NCBI GenBank assembly: GCA_903813345.2
Contig: CAIIXF020000180.1
Span: forward strand, 73,410-108,000
Length of the DNA stretch: 34,591 nt
Reading direction: 5' to 3'
From: Owenia fusiformis
Lineage: Eukaryota > Annelida > Polychaeta > Sabellida > Oweniidae
Positions 1-12,327 of the stretch are shown here, one piece after another. The notes beneath the pieces are model-generated. The model was not told where the DNA came from. It saw nothing but the letters and a program-made list of their open reading frames with translations, and ran no database searches. The stretch's first letter is position 1; each line of letters starts with the position of its first letter. A program made the translations under genes and the position numbers.

Positions 1-224
1 CACCAGCCGGTGCCGACTTATGAGACACAGTATACATTATATCTGAGTGTCACCCATTACTACCCCCAATGGGCAGCTTGGGTCAACATTCATAAAGACA
101 GAGACATATAATGTCTCTGGTAACGATTTATACATTAATAACCAATGATATAAATTCACAACTCTGATTAATCAGTTTGGCATGAATAAGCAGTTCATGG
201 AATCATATTGTCAATCATTTCATT

Positions 225-1215
225 AAATACGATATATTGCACCTAATGTAAGATGGATATTGCATAATAAATACATATATTGCACTAAATATGAGTAGCA
301 TGTTGCATATGGTCAAATATTACAATAAATACTAATATTGCACTAAATGTGAATTGCATAATGCATATGGTAGAAGACTGATATTACAATAAATACATAC
401 ACTGCACCAAATGTGAGTAGCATGATGCATCTGGTCAAATATAAATATAATAAATATGAATATTGCACTAAATGTGAAATACACAATGCATATGGTTGAA
501 TACAAATATTACAATAAATACATATATTGCACTGAATGTGAGGTGTATCTTGCATGATAAATACATATATTACACTAGATGTAAATAGCATGTTGCATAT
601 GGTCAAATATTACAATAAATATGAATATTGCACTAAATGTGAAATACATAATGCATATGGTTGAAGACAAATATTACAATAAATACATATATTGCACTAA
701 ATGTGAGGTGCATGTTGCATGATAAATACATATATTACACTAGATGTGAATGGCATGTTGCATATGGTCAAATATTACAATAAATATGAATATTGCACTA
801 AATGTAAAATACACAATGCATATGATTGAAGACAAATATTACAATAAATACATATATTGCACTTAATGTGAAATGGATATTGCATAATAAATACATATGA
901 GCCTCGCCATAGGAAAACCGGTCTTATCACAAAAATTTGAATTGTGCTACAGAGTCAAAAATGTACCAAAGATTAAGAGGAGTCTTTTTGGACTTACTGC
1001 AAGGAAAAATTGTTAAGATACAAGCCATGGCTCATCCGAAAGGTCTCTTTGTGCTTTTTAAGAAAAACAAAAAATCAGAACATTGAAAAATAAAACCCCC
1101 TTTCCTGTGGCCTGGCTCATATATTGCACTAAAAGTGAGTTGCAAGTTATCAAATATTGCAATAAATACATATATTGCACTAAATGTGATTTGCATGAGT
1201 GAATAAATACAACAA
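225..1215. repeat. AT-rich tandem array, interrupted
   Basis: Long AT-rich minisatellite built from variants of a roughly 55-60 base unit containing 'aataaatacatatattgcac' followed by 'taaatgtgaa' and a TGCATATGG-type end. Variants alternate, giving a higher-order period of about 164 bases: the block starting 'caataaatatgaatattgc' recurs near 614 and 778. The array is split by an insertion at 898-1119. Open frames inside it are by-products of the repeat and not genes. Confidence 0.9.
898..1119. mobile_element. 222-bp MITE with TA target duplication
   Basis: A unit unlike the surrounding array, with imperfect terminal inverted repeats: it begins TGAGCCTCGCCATAGGAAA and its reverse-complemented end reads TGAGCCAGGCCACAGGAAA. 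It is flanked by TA on both sides (896-897 and 1120-1121), and removing it plus one TA restores the intact array sequence 'acatatattgc'. TA duplication is the hallmark of the Tc1/mariner superfamily. It is too short to code, so it is a non-autonomous element. The insertion postdates array formation. Confidence 0.8.
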
Positions 1216-2578
1216 GAACTGTTATACTGTATATATAATGTTACCGAGGTGTCTAATAATCTATAAGAGTCATATGCAATCTAACGCCTTCCTCGACGTT
1301 ATTGCTGGGTATCATCAGATTTTCCGATGGTTATTTTTTCTTTGACCTAACTGCTGGATATCATCAGATTTAAGGAAGATAATGATAACGATTTTCCTCA
1401 ATCACTCATGAATTCGACCAAGTGGTGATGATTGTTTTATAAGCAACTGAGCAATATTTAACTACGAGAAATAGAATTTTAGTTGTAGTCTCAATCAGTC
1501 AAGGAAGAACAACAGGCCCTTCTTTATTGGCAATCTTCAACGCGGAATAACACCCCATATATCAAAACACATTGAGACCCATTTTGTTAAAAACTAGCAT
1601 AATTTTAGCATTTGCCATTCTTATGTAAAAGTAATTCATTTGTACCATATATCTAATGTCTGAGAAACAATACAAAACGCCGATGTACTGATCACATATG
1701 TTTGTGTATTGATGAGAATAATAACCTCAAACTTCTAGCTTAGAAACCTAAATCATATATTCGAAATCATTTTATACTATTTTCTGTCGCATTGTGTACT
1801 CCAAATTTGGGAAAAAGGATGTTAGTTTTGGTAATTTCTTGACCTCTGCTAATGACAGGCATAATTCAGCCTAAAAGCCAGAAGTATATTAAACGGTTAT
1901 TATCAAAATTATTGTAATACCTTTGTAACATTTAATTAGATATAAATCGTACATATTTGTTATTGTATTATGTTTTATAAAACATGAACAATAATTTGTT
2001 GTTTGACCTCTTGCGATTATATGGAAATGTTCTGGTAATAAAATATTTTAAATGGTAAGAAAACTAATATCTGCTTAATCATAAATTACCTAAATTTCAC
2101 ACAATTTTGTTGAATCGACTTGGCTCATATTTGAAAAATCAAACAAAATGAATGATTCTATATTCTAAATGATACAATCTTTGAAAATTTAATGTCATTC
2201 ATAGAAAAAGGAAAAAATGAAAAAAACTGAAATGAAAAGGTATCTATTTTCCTTTTTATGACCGCAATTTTTGTTTCAGACAATTTTTGGGAAAGATTCT
2301 ATCATTTAGAGCAATTTATTGGGCACATTTTCTGAAAAATTCAAAAGATTCTGTTCAGTGACCTTTCATAAGCGCCTACTTTTAGTTATTTTTCAGTCAC
2401 ATTTTCAGAATGCTGAAAACGATATTTCATCATGTTTGGGGTCATTCTGACTATACACATTGTGATCCTGGTCATGTAAATGACATGTGGAACTAATTAT
2501 ACTGACTGACCGTTTTTTGGTCACATTTTTAGAGGGCTGAAACAGTTATTTCATCATGTTTGGGGTCATTCCTTAATC
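1216..2578. other. intergenic, no gene seen
   Basis: No credible coding frame. Two short direct repeats stand out: 'tgctgg(g/a)tatcatcagatt' at 1303-1322 and 1352-1371, and a roughly 50-base block ending 'ttcatcatgtttggggtcat' at 2399-2450 and again at 2522-2571. The second pair abuts the inverted-repeat element that follows and may be part of a related tandem unit. Confidence 0.5.
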
Positions 2579-3166
2579 GATCAATATTTTCAGACCTTTT
2601 TGCATGGTCGTGTAGCCAAAGCATGTACGTTTTCTCCCCAATACACAGTTTTAGGTATCTTGGCTTTGGATTAGCATAAGCAAGGACCTTCAAGGAGTCC
2701 AAGAGATAGAAGTCTTGGACGTCAAATCTTGTGAATGGAGAGGCCCTTAAAACATCTTTATACAGAGAGATCAGACGTTAAAAAACTGTGTTTGTAGGAA
2801 TTCTTGTGTGGCCTTGCTGTGTGTGAAGGGGCTCAATCATTTTGAAACCACCGTGTTCTCATTCAGATATCATTTGGTGTCTGAGCAAGCCTGTATAACA
2901 CTGAAAGGTAGAACTCCTGATAATTGAGCTGGTTCTCTGTGATTGTTCTGCCGTCCTCATTCTCAAACTTATTCATTTTGGACTCTTTGAAGCAGCATTT
3001 TTATTTTAATCCCAAGCCAAAAAACCTAGAACCACTCAAGGCCAACGGCCTAAGAGACATCCAAAACATACTTCTTGAAACATTATCAAGTATGATGAAC
3101 AATGCACCAGGTTACTTGCATGCTTTGGCTACATGACCATGTGAAAAATATTTGAAAATATTGATT
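2579..3166. mobile_element. inverted-repeat element, about 590 bp
   Basis: The left end (2579-2630) and the reverse complement of the right end (3115-3166) share 'atcaatattttca', 'catggtc.tgtagccaaag' and 'catg', an imperfect terminal inverted repeat of about 50 bases. The interior has only short open frames (for example 2924-3136 on the plus strand) with no recognisable protein. A non-autonomous DNA transposon is the simplest reading. No convincing target-site duplication was found. Confidence 0.6.
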
Positions 3167-4215
3167 GGTGGAGACACCCTGTGTATTATAAGTATGTCTA
3201 GTAAAAAGAAATTGAAATTATAGCAGAATTTATTCATTAATGTATATTACATGAAAGAGTGTTATATATTACATAACAATGGACACATATCACAGTCACC
3301 ATTCATTTTTTAATATTTTTAATGGAATATTGTGTGTGTATGCTGTTTTCAATTTTGTTTTGTGTTTGTATACACTCAACCCATTATGGGTATGTACTTG
3401 TAATAAAGTTAATAAATCCATGAGCATTTCCTTAAGGTTTTCAAATTTGGATAAATGCTTCCTGTGCACTAACTTAAACAGGCTCTATACCATAGGATAG
3501 ACATATCAAGACCCTTCTGGACCTTTTTGCATATTGAGCTTAACCACATATTCTCCCATCTACTTATCAAAGAAGAAGTCTCAAATCCCCCGCTTTTAGT
3601 GTTAATTGTGCGATTGTGCTGACCGATCTAATTATTTTCACGGAAATTAATTCAATCTGAAGTCACAGGCTGGTATCGAAAAATTTGTCCGCTGTGACGG
3701 AGCTTGCTATTTTGCATAGAAGCACCAAGAAACCCACACAATTTATTTTTGGTCATATATTTCGCTATATCAAAGAAAATTACTTACTCCGTGCAATGGA
3801 TATATCATTTTCGGGTAATTCTAACTTCTGTTTTTCTTCTCTAAGTCCAACAACGCCAAGAGTAAAAGCTATTGAAAACGGCGCCGGAGTATCATACTCC
3901 AAATTTTCTTTTTAATGGTACAATATAATGACACGATAATATTTACATATGTTTTCAGCATAGCTCATATTAAAGAGATTTTGATGTATTGATTTTAATA
4001 TTTTCTATAGAAAATAATGTTTAAATTTTAAACAGTTTTAACTTTGAACTACATTATGCATTTACGATTCAAATTATATCTTTTAAAAGTACCCTTAGAG
4101 GAATCACTTAAAAAAGCACTTTCCTAAATTATGACAAGTAGTCTGGGAGGTCGGACACCTTATCACCCGCTCGTCGCAAGATTTGCGTTTGCGTTGCATT
4201 TGCGAATCGACAATT
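3167..4215. other. intergenic, weak coding-like stretch
   Basis: No gene can be supported. On the minus strand at about 3790-3912 there is a short frame without Met, with charged and hydrophobic residues and a consensus-like GTAAGT donor at its end, but upstream there is a stop codon and no polypyrimidine acceptor. A perfect 15-base palindrome GGAGTATCATACTCC lies at 3886-3900. Confidence 0.4.
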
Positions 4216-6545
4216 ATCACGCACTCGTCGCAACGCAGATCGCAACTTAAGTCTATGACGCGGTATCGCCGCCAGAATCGCGCGAACAATCGCGTGAATA
4301 ATTCATGTTTTCCGCACGAATTCTTTATTCCCGCGATTGATTTTAACCAATAGAAATCGCGCGTCTGCATTAGTATCCGCCCGGAAAATTGTGTTACCGT
4401 CGCCCGATGATACCCAACCAATGGGGTAGCACAAAAATGCGGCCTAATATTGTTAAGTTCGCCCGTGTCATACCAACCAATGAAAGCCATCGTCACAACT
4501 CGACAAGAGATTCACCACATGTTATCTCCAGCCCGCAAAGAAAGTACATGCAATTTTTTATGATAACTGAAGTTTATGTCGTCATATATTGTTAAAAACT
4601 GATTATTAAGCATCTGAAATACAAATATATACTATCGTACATGTATATAAGTGTTAAGTGTTATTCCTCCATGTGGTTTATCTCGGTTTATATCACTTAG
4701 TTTTCAATGCAAATAAGCAGATGAGTTAAATATACAGCGAGATATACAGTAATCAGTAATTGTGAAATTAAAATGCATGTCTATTAGGTGTTTTAATATA
4801 AATCCGTCGGACTAATTTTTAGGCAACAGATAGTAGAACGCACACTAATGCAGTGTTTAATTGGTTTTGCCCTTTCGCTTTTCTAAATCGGCTCATGATG
4901 CCTTGTCTCAGTCGTAAATTAATGAAAAGATAAACATTTAAAGGTTTTTTTCTAGTTCAAGAGATATAAAAGAAAAATTGACAGAATTTGATATTATTCA
5001 ATTTTGTTTATTGTTCTTTTAATGTTAGACATAATTCTGTTTATGTTGTTTTGGTTTTAATTTTTGCAAGGGATGACTTGAGCGTGGTTCATTAATGCAT
5101 CATTAGAAACATTCCTCGAATTAAAGGAATATTCCTAGCCAGACCCTTTCTCTCTTGATATGGTAGCTATAATCACATATATAGTGTCCATATTTAGCAA
5201 AACATGGGAAAATGTTTTAATATGGTCAATATTGATCATTTAAAAATCTAGTGCTTATTTCCAGTGAGCTGCCATCTTTTAAGATTTCTTGCAGGAAGTG
5301 ATGTCATCAACTCTCAACTTCTATAACCTTGCCCATAACAGTATAGGAAAGTAGCACAAAATCACTTCTAGACAAGTGATCATTACTTTCTGTGCAAAAA
5401 TATTTTCAGGGCTTGTCAACTTAGAATAAAAGAAGAGATTTTCAGAAGGATTAAATAAGATACAAAGTTGAAAAAGAATATTTAGCTGGTTTTGTAATTC
5501 TTAATAGCTCCTCACCTAATGCTATATGCAAAGTTGAGAGTCGATGACATCACTTCCTGTGTGAAATTTTAAAATATGGCAGCTTACTGGAATTGAGCAT
5601 CACATTTCTCATCACATATATAGCTACCATATGAGGAGAGAGATGGTTTGGCAAGGAAAATTCCTTTAACCTAAGGAATTTCAAGTTAAGTACCCAGAGC
5701 ACAAGGGCTTGAGAAAATTTATTCAATTATTTCAGTTGTGTTATAAATGGGGTAAAGGGAAATTAAAATCATATTTAATAGATTGTTTTGCCATTTGTCT
5801 TCAATATTGTTATCTACCATAATTTAAAATTCCCGTCCATACTCTCTGCAAAAAGTGATATAAACCTGGAACAATATCCAGTGGATATTGGTATCCTGAT
5901 TGCAAACCGATGCGTATGATTAATTACAATGTTAAACATTTACAAAAATAAATTCGCTTACTATTTTTAAACCACATGATGTGATTGTATTTTCAAATGT
6001 TGGTAATATTTCCGAATAAATAGTTGAGAATGGAGTAAGTCAAAACAAAATAACACGACTAATGAATATTGGTTAACTAGGCCTACGTATTTAAGTAAAG
6101 ATTTTGTAATGGGTACTATGAATAGGCAGACCTGTAAATACAATTATTTATCTCTAAACTGCCGTTTTCAACGGTTCTAGCTGCATTGTGAACTGTTCAC
6201 CGAACTCCTCTAGCAAACTGCTTCAATTCGCCACCCCTACCAGCAATTAGATCAACGAATAAGTAGATTTAGTGGTTGAATCGAATATTTCGGACTTCTA
6301 ATCAAAATGGTGGCATTCTTTTGAAAACATGGTTTTGAACGGTTAATTTAAGTCGGGCGAAGTTGAGACTTGAGAAACAATCGCGCGGATACATTATCAC
6401 TTACTATTGGTTGATAATGATCGCGCAACTGTAAAATTGTCGCGCGACTAATGAAATAGTCGCGCGATCATTCGCGCGGTTCTGGCGGCGATACCGCGTC
6501 ATATAAGTCGTAGTTTACCACATGCGATCGCAAAAATGTAGATTT
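4216..6545. mobile_element. 2.3-kb segment bounded by CG-rich inverted repeats
   Basis: Left arm (about 4230-4390) and right arm (about 6365-6540) are reverse complements over their core: both contain 'atgacgcggtatcgccgcca', several TCGCGCGA-like octamers and AACCAATAG. The arms are far richer in CpG than the surroundings. Clustered short motifs inside the ends resemble the subterminal repeats used as transposase-binding sites by several DNA transposon superfamilies such as hAT. No transposase remnant was seen inside, so this is probably non-autonomous. A second element (5125-5665) is nested in it. Confidence 0.6.
5125..5665. mobile_element. 541-bp foldback element flanked by TTAA
   Basis: Both ends are flanked by TTAA (5121-5124 and 5666-5669). 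The ends are AGGAATATTCCTAGCC and, reverse-complemented, AGGAATTTTCCTTGCC. Similarity between arms continues inward: 'atatggtagctata', 'agctgccat', and 'caggaagtgatgtcatc' appear in inverted orientation at both sides, leaving a small loop around 5340-5510. TTAA duplication is typical of piggyBac-type transposons. It is non-coding and therefore non-autonomous. A diverged partial copy lies at 21161-21265. Confidence 0.75.
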
Positions 6546-7687
6546 CCAATAATATTTTAATATATAAATTGGCGGGGAAATCATATTAATAAAATACTTT
6601 GCCTGTTCAACAGAACCTTTTTGATGCCCATGAACTCACCAGGCCTTATTCAAATACTTATCTCGAGTTGACTTTTACTTTTAGATATAGAAAGTGATTA
6701 TTTCAATCAAAAATATCAACGTGTAACGATATCACACATAATTACTGATCTTACACTCCCCTCCATAAGTTTGGCAACCTTAGCTCCCCCATTGAACTAC
6801 GTGTTAAAGCCTCTTTACGTTTGTATTTCTATTTACTTAACCTGCGATGAAAATACTTATACTATTGATGGAAACGTAATTTGACTTTATTTCCAATACC
6901 TCCACATTTTTTCAATTTTTTTCTTCAATTACAATAGGTCGAAAATTGATGATAAATTAGATGTTTTTTTTAAAAATCGTCATTCTCATGTAATCCAATG
7001 GGAGGGTTCGGAGCAAATTAGAAATCGGGATATCGTTTCAATAAAAGATTCAGCAAAAAATATATTCATATAGAAAATTGAATTGTCTAACTTTTTGTAC
7101 ACTAAGTGTTTAGTTTATTTGATGCATACTAAAGTTACAGCGCTTCAAAGTCAGTTTTAAAGCCACATATCTTTGTTGAACCTGAAGAAACATATCAATT
7201 TTTTGTTATATAAAGTTAACAAATTCACTTGCCTGCCTAACTCCTATTTTTTACTAGGACAAGAGCTCAGATGATCGCAAACAATAAAGTTGTCGTTGCA
7301 ATCACTATATTTAACATGGGATACCTATCTGGCTATGTAACACAGTCAATATGAATGTACATGATAATGTCCTTATTGTAGCTACAGATAGGAGAACACT
7401 AAATGAAGACCAAAAACTTAAATTTCAATGCTCTTAACTATGTCAAGTACATGTTAAATAGGTCCTACTTATTGCTAGCTTTGTTGGGGTTCAACATACC
7501 ATTGTTATTGTTTGAAGATGATGCTGTGTGGTTTGCATCACCGTTTCCACTAATCCATAGTCTCTCTTACTTTGATCTGGTGGGTGAGCGAAAATTGCAA
7601 CCACAGAACAAATAGCTGGAGGTTTTCTATTCATGCAACCCACTAAAGACACATTAAATTATTTACAACCGTATCAAATGAATTACA
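6546..7687. other. intergenic with a Tc1-type transposon end
   Basis: At about 6755-6785 is 'ctcccctccataagtttgg', the same terminal sequence as seen at 20230 and 28565 and typical of Tc1/mariner-type ends. No partner end in reverse orientation was found nearby, so it is a solo or truncated end. The open frame 7403-7615 (70 codons, hydrophobic) is not assigned; see the rejected list. Nothing else is recognisable. Confidence 0.5.
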
Positions 7688-7891
7688 GAAATATCTGGAT
7701 AAGTTGACTCTCTGCAAGTTGTTAATGACTACGCAGAGAGAGCGACTAAGGACGTCACAGAATTTGTAAATTATGCAAAGGATGCTGGCTGAAGAGACCG
7801 TGTTCAAATGGTGGCAAATCATCAGAGATAGCTTTTAGATTTCAAGAATTTAACTAAACAACAGATTGACAATATGGATGATTTCATTTAA
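7688..7891 (+). pseudogene. decayed coding fragment, probably transposon-derived
   Basis: Reading 7688-7891 in one frame gives a protein-like string interrupted by three stop codons (around 7700, 7790 and 7838). It contains VVNDYAERATKDVTEF, then RDRVQMVANHQR after the second stop. The pattern VND-AERG...L...F, followed by a Q...V..HR segment, resembles uncharacterised proteins found in many copies in invertebrate genomes. That recall is from memory and no family name is claimed. The stops and the lack of a start show it is dead. Confidence 0.4.
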
Positions 7892-8669
7892 ATATATATG
7901 GACTTCTATCATGGTACCATGAGAAATAATAACCCCTAATACTCCAGCATTGCATCTATACATGTAGCCCTATGGCCAATTGATGTTTTTCTGTGTATTA
8001 AAATTCTTGATCCTAGTACATTATTCTGCTATATCATGAATATAAGGTAACGTCTTACATTAAATCCAATATTTAGTGGGATAGCAAAAAAATATAGTGT
8101 ATCTTAATTTCCTTTGAAAATGAACAAATTTCATAAAAAATGCCATTTTGGTCCAAAATGGCTGATATTTGAGGTGCAATTCCAAGAACCAAGACATTAT
8201 CCTAGCAATCTGAAACTTTGCAGGATTATTTTTGATGGCAAAGGGAATGGGAACTCAAATGTGCTTAGCTCTCGGGTATGAAGTGAAATTTCCGAAAACC
8301 CTAGTCAGTACACACTCTCACTCTAGTGCACCATCGTCAGACACTCTCATCCGAGTGCACCTTAGTCAGTATACACCGTCGTGACTCTCATCGTATGTGA
8401 GTGTGCTATCACGAGGGTACCCTGTTTTTTTAGAGTGTACTAACAACAGTGCACGCGTCTGGTAGAAGTATTTACTGTCGATGGTGCACCCGGGTCTTAC
8501 GTGGTTTCACAGGGGTGAAAGAGTGTGCTGAGAAGGATGCATGAGAGGATGAGAGGATGAAATTTGAAGGTGTATTCACATTAATTAATTTTGATGTGTT
8601 ACTTGGTTTAATGCAGATAATATCTCGTGGATATATTTATAGACAATGGCCCACTCTGATAATTTTAAC
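7892..8669. repeat. intergenic with degenerate 33-base repeat
   Basis: Between about 8305 and 8420 there are at least three imperfect copies of a unit containing 'gtcag.aca.(c)actctca..c.agtgcacc', roughly 33-37 bases apart. The flanks show nothing coding. The stretch just upstream ('aaaaatgccattttggtcc') resembles generic repeat DNA. Confidence 0.45.
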
Positions 8670-8867
8670 ACCTTCCTCTCATAGAAGGTTACACATTCCA
8701 ACCTATTTCAAACCATCTATATGATTATACTGGACACTTTCTGGGTAGTTGGACTTTCTATAGGGTTGGCAGACGGCCCTCAGATCAGTTTATACCCCTA
8801 CCCCCAAAATAGCATGGGGGTACTTTAATACCACCCAATAATAAGCCACACGGTGAACAGAATCGCA

Positions 8868-10163
8868 CCCTTGGACAGAATACACTTTTCGTGATAGAAA
8901 ATCCAAAATGGCCACCTTAACATTTACCCAGAATGCCAAAAAACTAATGAGTTATAAACGTTTATAGGTAGAATCATTCCTGAAAATTTCAAATGAATCC
9001 CTCAAACGGTTTGGCTGGAAACCTGTAGACAAGCCTTCACAGACACGATTTTAGGACGAAAAATCCAAAATGGCCGCCTTAACATTTACCAAGAATGCCG
9101 AAAAACTATTCAGTTCTAAACTTTTACAGGTAGACACATCCCTGAGAATTTCAAATGAATCCCTCAAACAGTTTGGCTGGAAACCTGTAGACAAGCCTTG
9201 ACAGACAAGATTTCAGGAAGGAAAATCCAAATCGGCCGTCTTAACATTTATCCAGAATGTCGAAAAACTAATCAGTTCTAAACTTTCATAGGTGGAAACA
9301 TCCCTGAGAATTTCAAATGAATCCCTCAAACGGTTTGGCTGAAAACCTGTAGACAAGCCTTGACAGACAAGATTTTAGGACGGAAAATCCAAAATGGCCG
9401 CCTTAACATTTATCCAGAATGCCGAAAAACTAATCAGTTCTAAACTTTCATAGGTAGAAATATCCCTGAGAATTTCAAATGAATCCCTCAAAGGGTTTGG
9501 CTGAAAACCTGTAGACAAGCCTTGACAGACAAGATTTTAGGACGGAAAATCCAAAATGGCTGCCTTGACATTCTAAACTTTCATAGGTAGAAACATCCCC
9601 GAGAATTTCAAATTAATCCCTCAAAAGGTTTGGCTGGAAACCCGTAGACAAGCCTTGACAGACAAGATTTTAGGACGGAAAATCCAAAATTAACATTTAC
9701 CAAGAATGCCGAAAAACTATTCAGTTCTAAACTTTTACAGGTAGAAACATCCCTGAGAATTTCGGATTTGGATGGAAACCTGTAGACAAGCCTTGACAGA
9801 CAAGATTTCAGGAAAGAAAATCCAAATTGGCAGTCTTAACATTTATCCAGAATGCCGAAAAACTAATTATAAGTTTTAATCTTTCATAGGTAGAAACATC
9901 CCTGAGAATTTCAAATGAATCCCTCAAAGGGTTTGGCTGGAAACCCGTAGACAAGCCTTGACAGACAAGATTTTAGGACGGAAAATCCAAAATGGCCGCC
10001 TTAACATTTACTCAGAATGTCAAAAAACTAATCAGTTCTAAACTTTCATAGGTAAAAACATCCCTGAGAATTTCAAATGAATCCCTCAAACGGTTTGGCT
10101 GGAAACCTGTAGACAGACAAGATTTTAGGACGGAAAATCCAAAATGGCCGCCTTAACATTTAC
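8868..10163. repeat. satellite array, unit about 160 bp, 8 copies
   Basis: About eight head-to-tail copies marked by 'tgtagacaagcc' near 9026, 9186, 9348, 9508, 9648, 9780, 9946 and 10106. Each full unit runs from 'gacaagattttaggacgg' through 'aaaatccaaaatggccgcc', 'ttaacatttatccagaatgc' and 'aacatccctgagaatttcaa'. Spacing is about 160 bases except for two shortened copies (about 140 and 132) with internal deletions. The array ends exactly at the left border of the next element. Confidence 0.9.
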
Positions 10164-10164
10164 C

Positions 10165-12327
10165 CTTTAAATATTTTATATAAGTGTTATCCCGACCCTT
10201 CCCTTTATCCCTACACCCTACAAGGTGGGCATCATCAATCGTGTCAAATTAACATTTTTGTTTGATTTATTCTTACCATAGACAAGGTAAAAAAGCTTTG
10301 CCAGGAGTACTGACCTTATAAGGTGCTAAATAGATGAATGGATGGGTAGATGGCAGCACTTGTGCTGGTCTGACTAGCATCCACCATAGACCAGATTGAT
10401 TTACCATATTTGTTATTTTGGATTAAAGTAAAAACTGCTTTTGCATCAAACAGAATGAGATTCAGATTGTGTTTGAAACTAGATGATCTTCAGATTATGC
10501 ATGAACCTTAAATTCATGATAATCGAAAGAATTCAACATTTAGGAAGTCAACATTAAGATTTTTAACATTGTCTCAATGAGAATTTAGTCTGACCTTTTT
10601 CAGAAAGTTAAAGATTATAGAAAATTTAATATAATCAAAGTTCCTCAGTAGAACAATTAATCTCCTAAAATCATATTTAAACTATACTTCAGCAATATTT
10701 TCAAGCTAAATAGTATAAAAACTTTATCGCATAATTTGCAACATTTTCATGTTTCGATAATTAAACCCTGTATGAATTATTACTGATTTTAAAAGTGCAC
10801 GGAATCTTAATGACCTAGGGAAGCTAGTAATATGTATTTGCCCTATTCATTGTTGACTTATACAATGAAATATACTTAGATGCAAGTAGAAATAATCTTG
10901 CTTTACATCATTTAAAATTCAAAATTCAGTTAAAGTGGTGTCATATTTGAAATCTACATGTAGAATTACATTTATTCATGCAATAAGTTAACCTTTTAGT
11001 GAGTAAATATGACTAATGTAATCATGTACTTATACAATTCGTCAGTAAAAGTTATTTATCCTATACTTAGTGTTATAGTAAATAAAATGAGGGAATATAA
11101 TCGATACCTTAAGTGAGTGGGGATATACATGTACTGAATATATCTCCCGCTGTATCTCCAGGTTTACCTCCGGCTCAGTAGTCCCCTGCAGGAATTTATT
11201 TCTGTGCAATTTCTTATATTTTCGTATTTTAGTATATGATAAATCATTTTGGGTACAGGGTATAACCCTCGGGAAATACATAGAGGTTATTTAATGGGAG
11301 GTTTTTGATAAAGGGTATATCTGAGGGAAATACAATATATCTACCCGAGGGACCGTAGGGACCGAGGGTTGATATATTGTATTTACCGAGGGATATACCC
11401 CGTATCAAAAATCGAGCATTTAATAACTGATTTATCCTATACTTAGTAAATTATGAAGATTAGTAAGTATGGATTGAATGTTATTGAACGCTCGTGTAAT
11501 AATTACAAATGATAACTACAATCAAAACATGAATATCTTATATCGATGAAAAGTTCTTTACAGTTATTGTTTTTTAAAAACTCCACACTTTTTAACATAA
11601 AACGAAATTCCTGGGAATTGCTGAGCGGGTGATATGTATATCTCCCGCTCACCCCAGCGGGAGATATATGGTATTTCCCTCAGATATATTGTGTTTCCAT
11701 GTATCAAAAACCTCCCATTATAATGCACACCATTTTAAATATGAATCAAAACTATGAATTAGGCTTGTGATATCCATGTTTCTAACGACAGCATCAATTC
11801 GAAAGAAACAAACATTCTACTCAAATGTACCAGTTGTGTCCATTTTAGATTTGATTGAAGAACTTGAATTAGAGGCAAAAATTACAATATATTAAAAGAG
11901 GCTCTGTTGCTAAGATGGGAAAATTAATTAGCTGCGTTGTTCAGTTTATAACAAAATTGATGTTTAGTGTTACTTTCATGAACACCCATCCTGTAAAATA
12001 ACATTTGGAATCTAATAGTTTGTACATAGATGAATTAGGCAATGTCAATGAAAAATATCCAACAAGATTGCTAGTTTGCTCATGAAAGGCATACTTTAAC
12101 TTGAAACTTGAACCCTGTTGAACAAACATATAAATTAACTGTAACTCATAGCTCTAGATGACTTGAACTTATCCATTCATATTCTAGGAACAAGTCAATG
12201 AATAATTAAGAAATTGACTATTGACTAAAAGGACTGAGAGCGCTATAAGACTTAAAACTTCATTTGACGATTGATGACCTATGATAGGGAAGGGTCGGGA
12301 TAACATTTATATAAAATATTTAAAGAG
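10165..12327. mobile_element. 2.2-kb inverted-repeat element
   Basis: The first 44 bases (10165-10208) and the reverse complement of the last 45 (12283-12327) match closely: 'ctttaaatattttatataa', then 'tgttatcccgacccttccct'. The element abuts the last satellite unit. The array does not resume on the far side, so either the insertion was accompanied by a deletion or the array ended here. No transposase-like frame is present. Smaller hairpin elements lie within it at 11286-11425 and 11590-11720. Confidence 0.65.
11286..11720. repeat. nested hairpin elements with GAGGG motifs
   Basis: 11286-11425 forms a long imperfect hairpin: the left arm carries 'tttttgataaagggtatat', 'aaatacaatatatc' and 'cccgagggacc', the right arm the reverse complement of each. 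A second, partial relative at about 11600-11720 has the hairpin 'gtatatctcccgctc...agcgggagatatat' and ends in 'tatcaaaaacctcccatta', which is the reverse complement of 'taatgggaggtttttgata' at 11293-11311. Several copies of one small hairpin family therefore sit side by side. A distantly similar segment is near 19000-19080. Confidence 0.6.

Noticed and set aside
343-606. 87-codon minus-strand frame with repeated CNICI strings
   Set aside because: Read-through of the AT-rich tandem array.
3790-3912. Possible minus-strand exon with a GTAAGT donor
   Set aside because: No acceptor with a pyrimidine tract, an in-frame stop just upstream and no recognisable protein.
4104-4496. 130-codon minus-strand frame
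   Set aside because: It crosses the CG-rich inverted arm, where stop codons are rare because of base composition; no domain is recognised.
7403-7615. 70-codon hydrophobic frame with VKYMLNRSYLLLALLGF, reminiscent of spinster-like transporters
   Set aside because: The similarity is from memory and covers only one membrane segment; no splice sites or continuing exons were found on either side.
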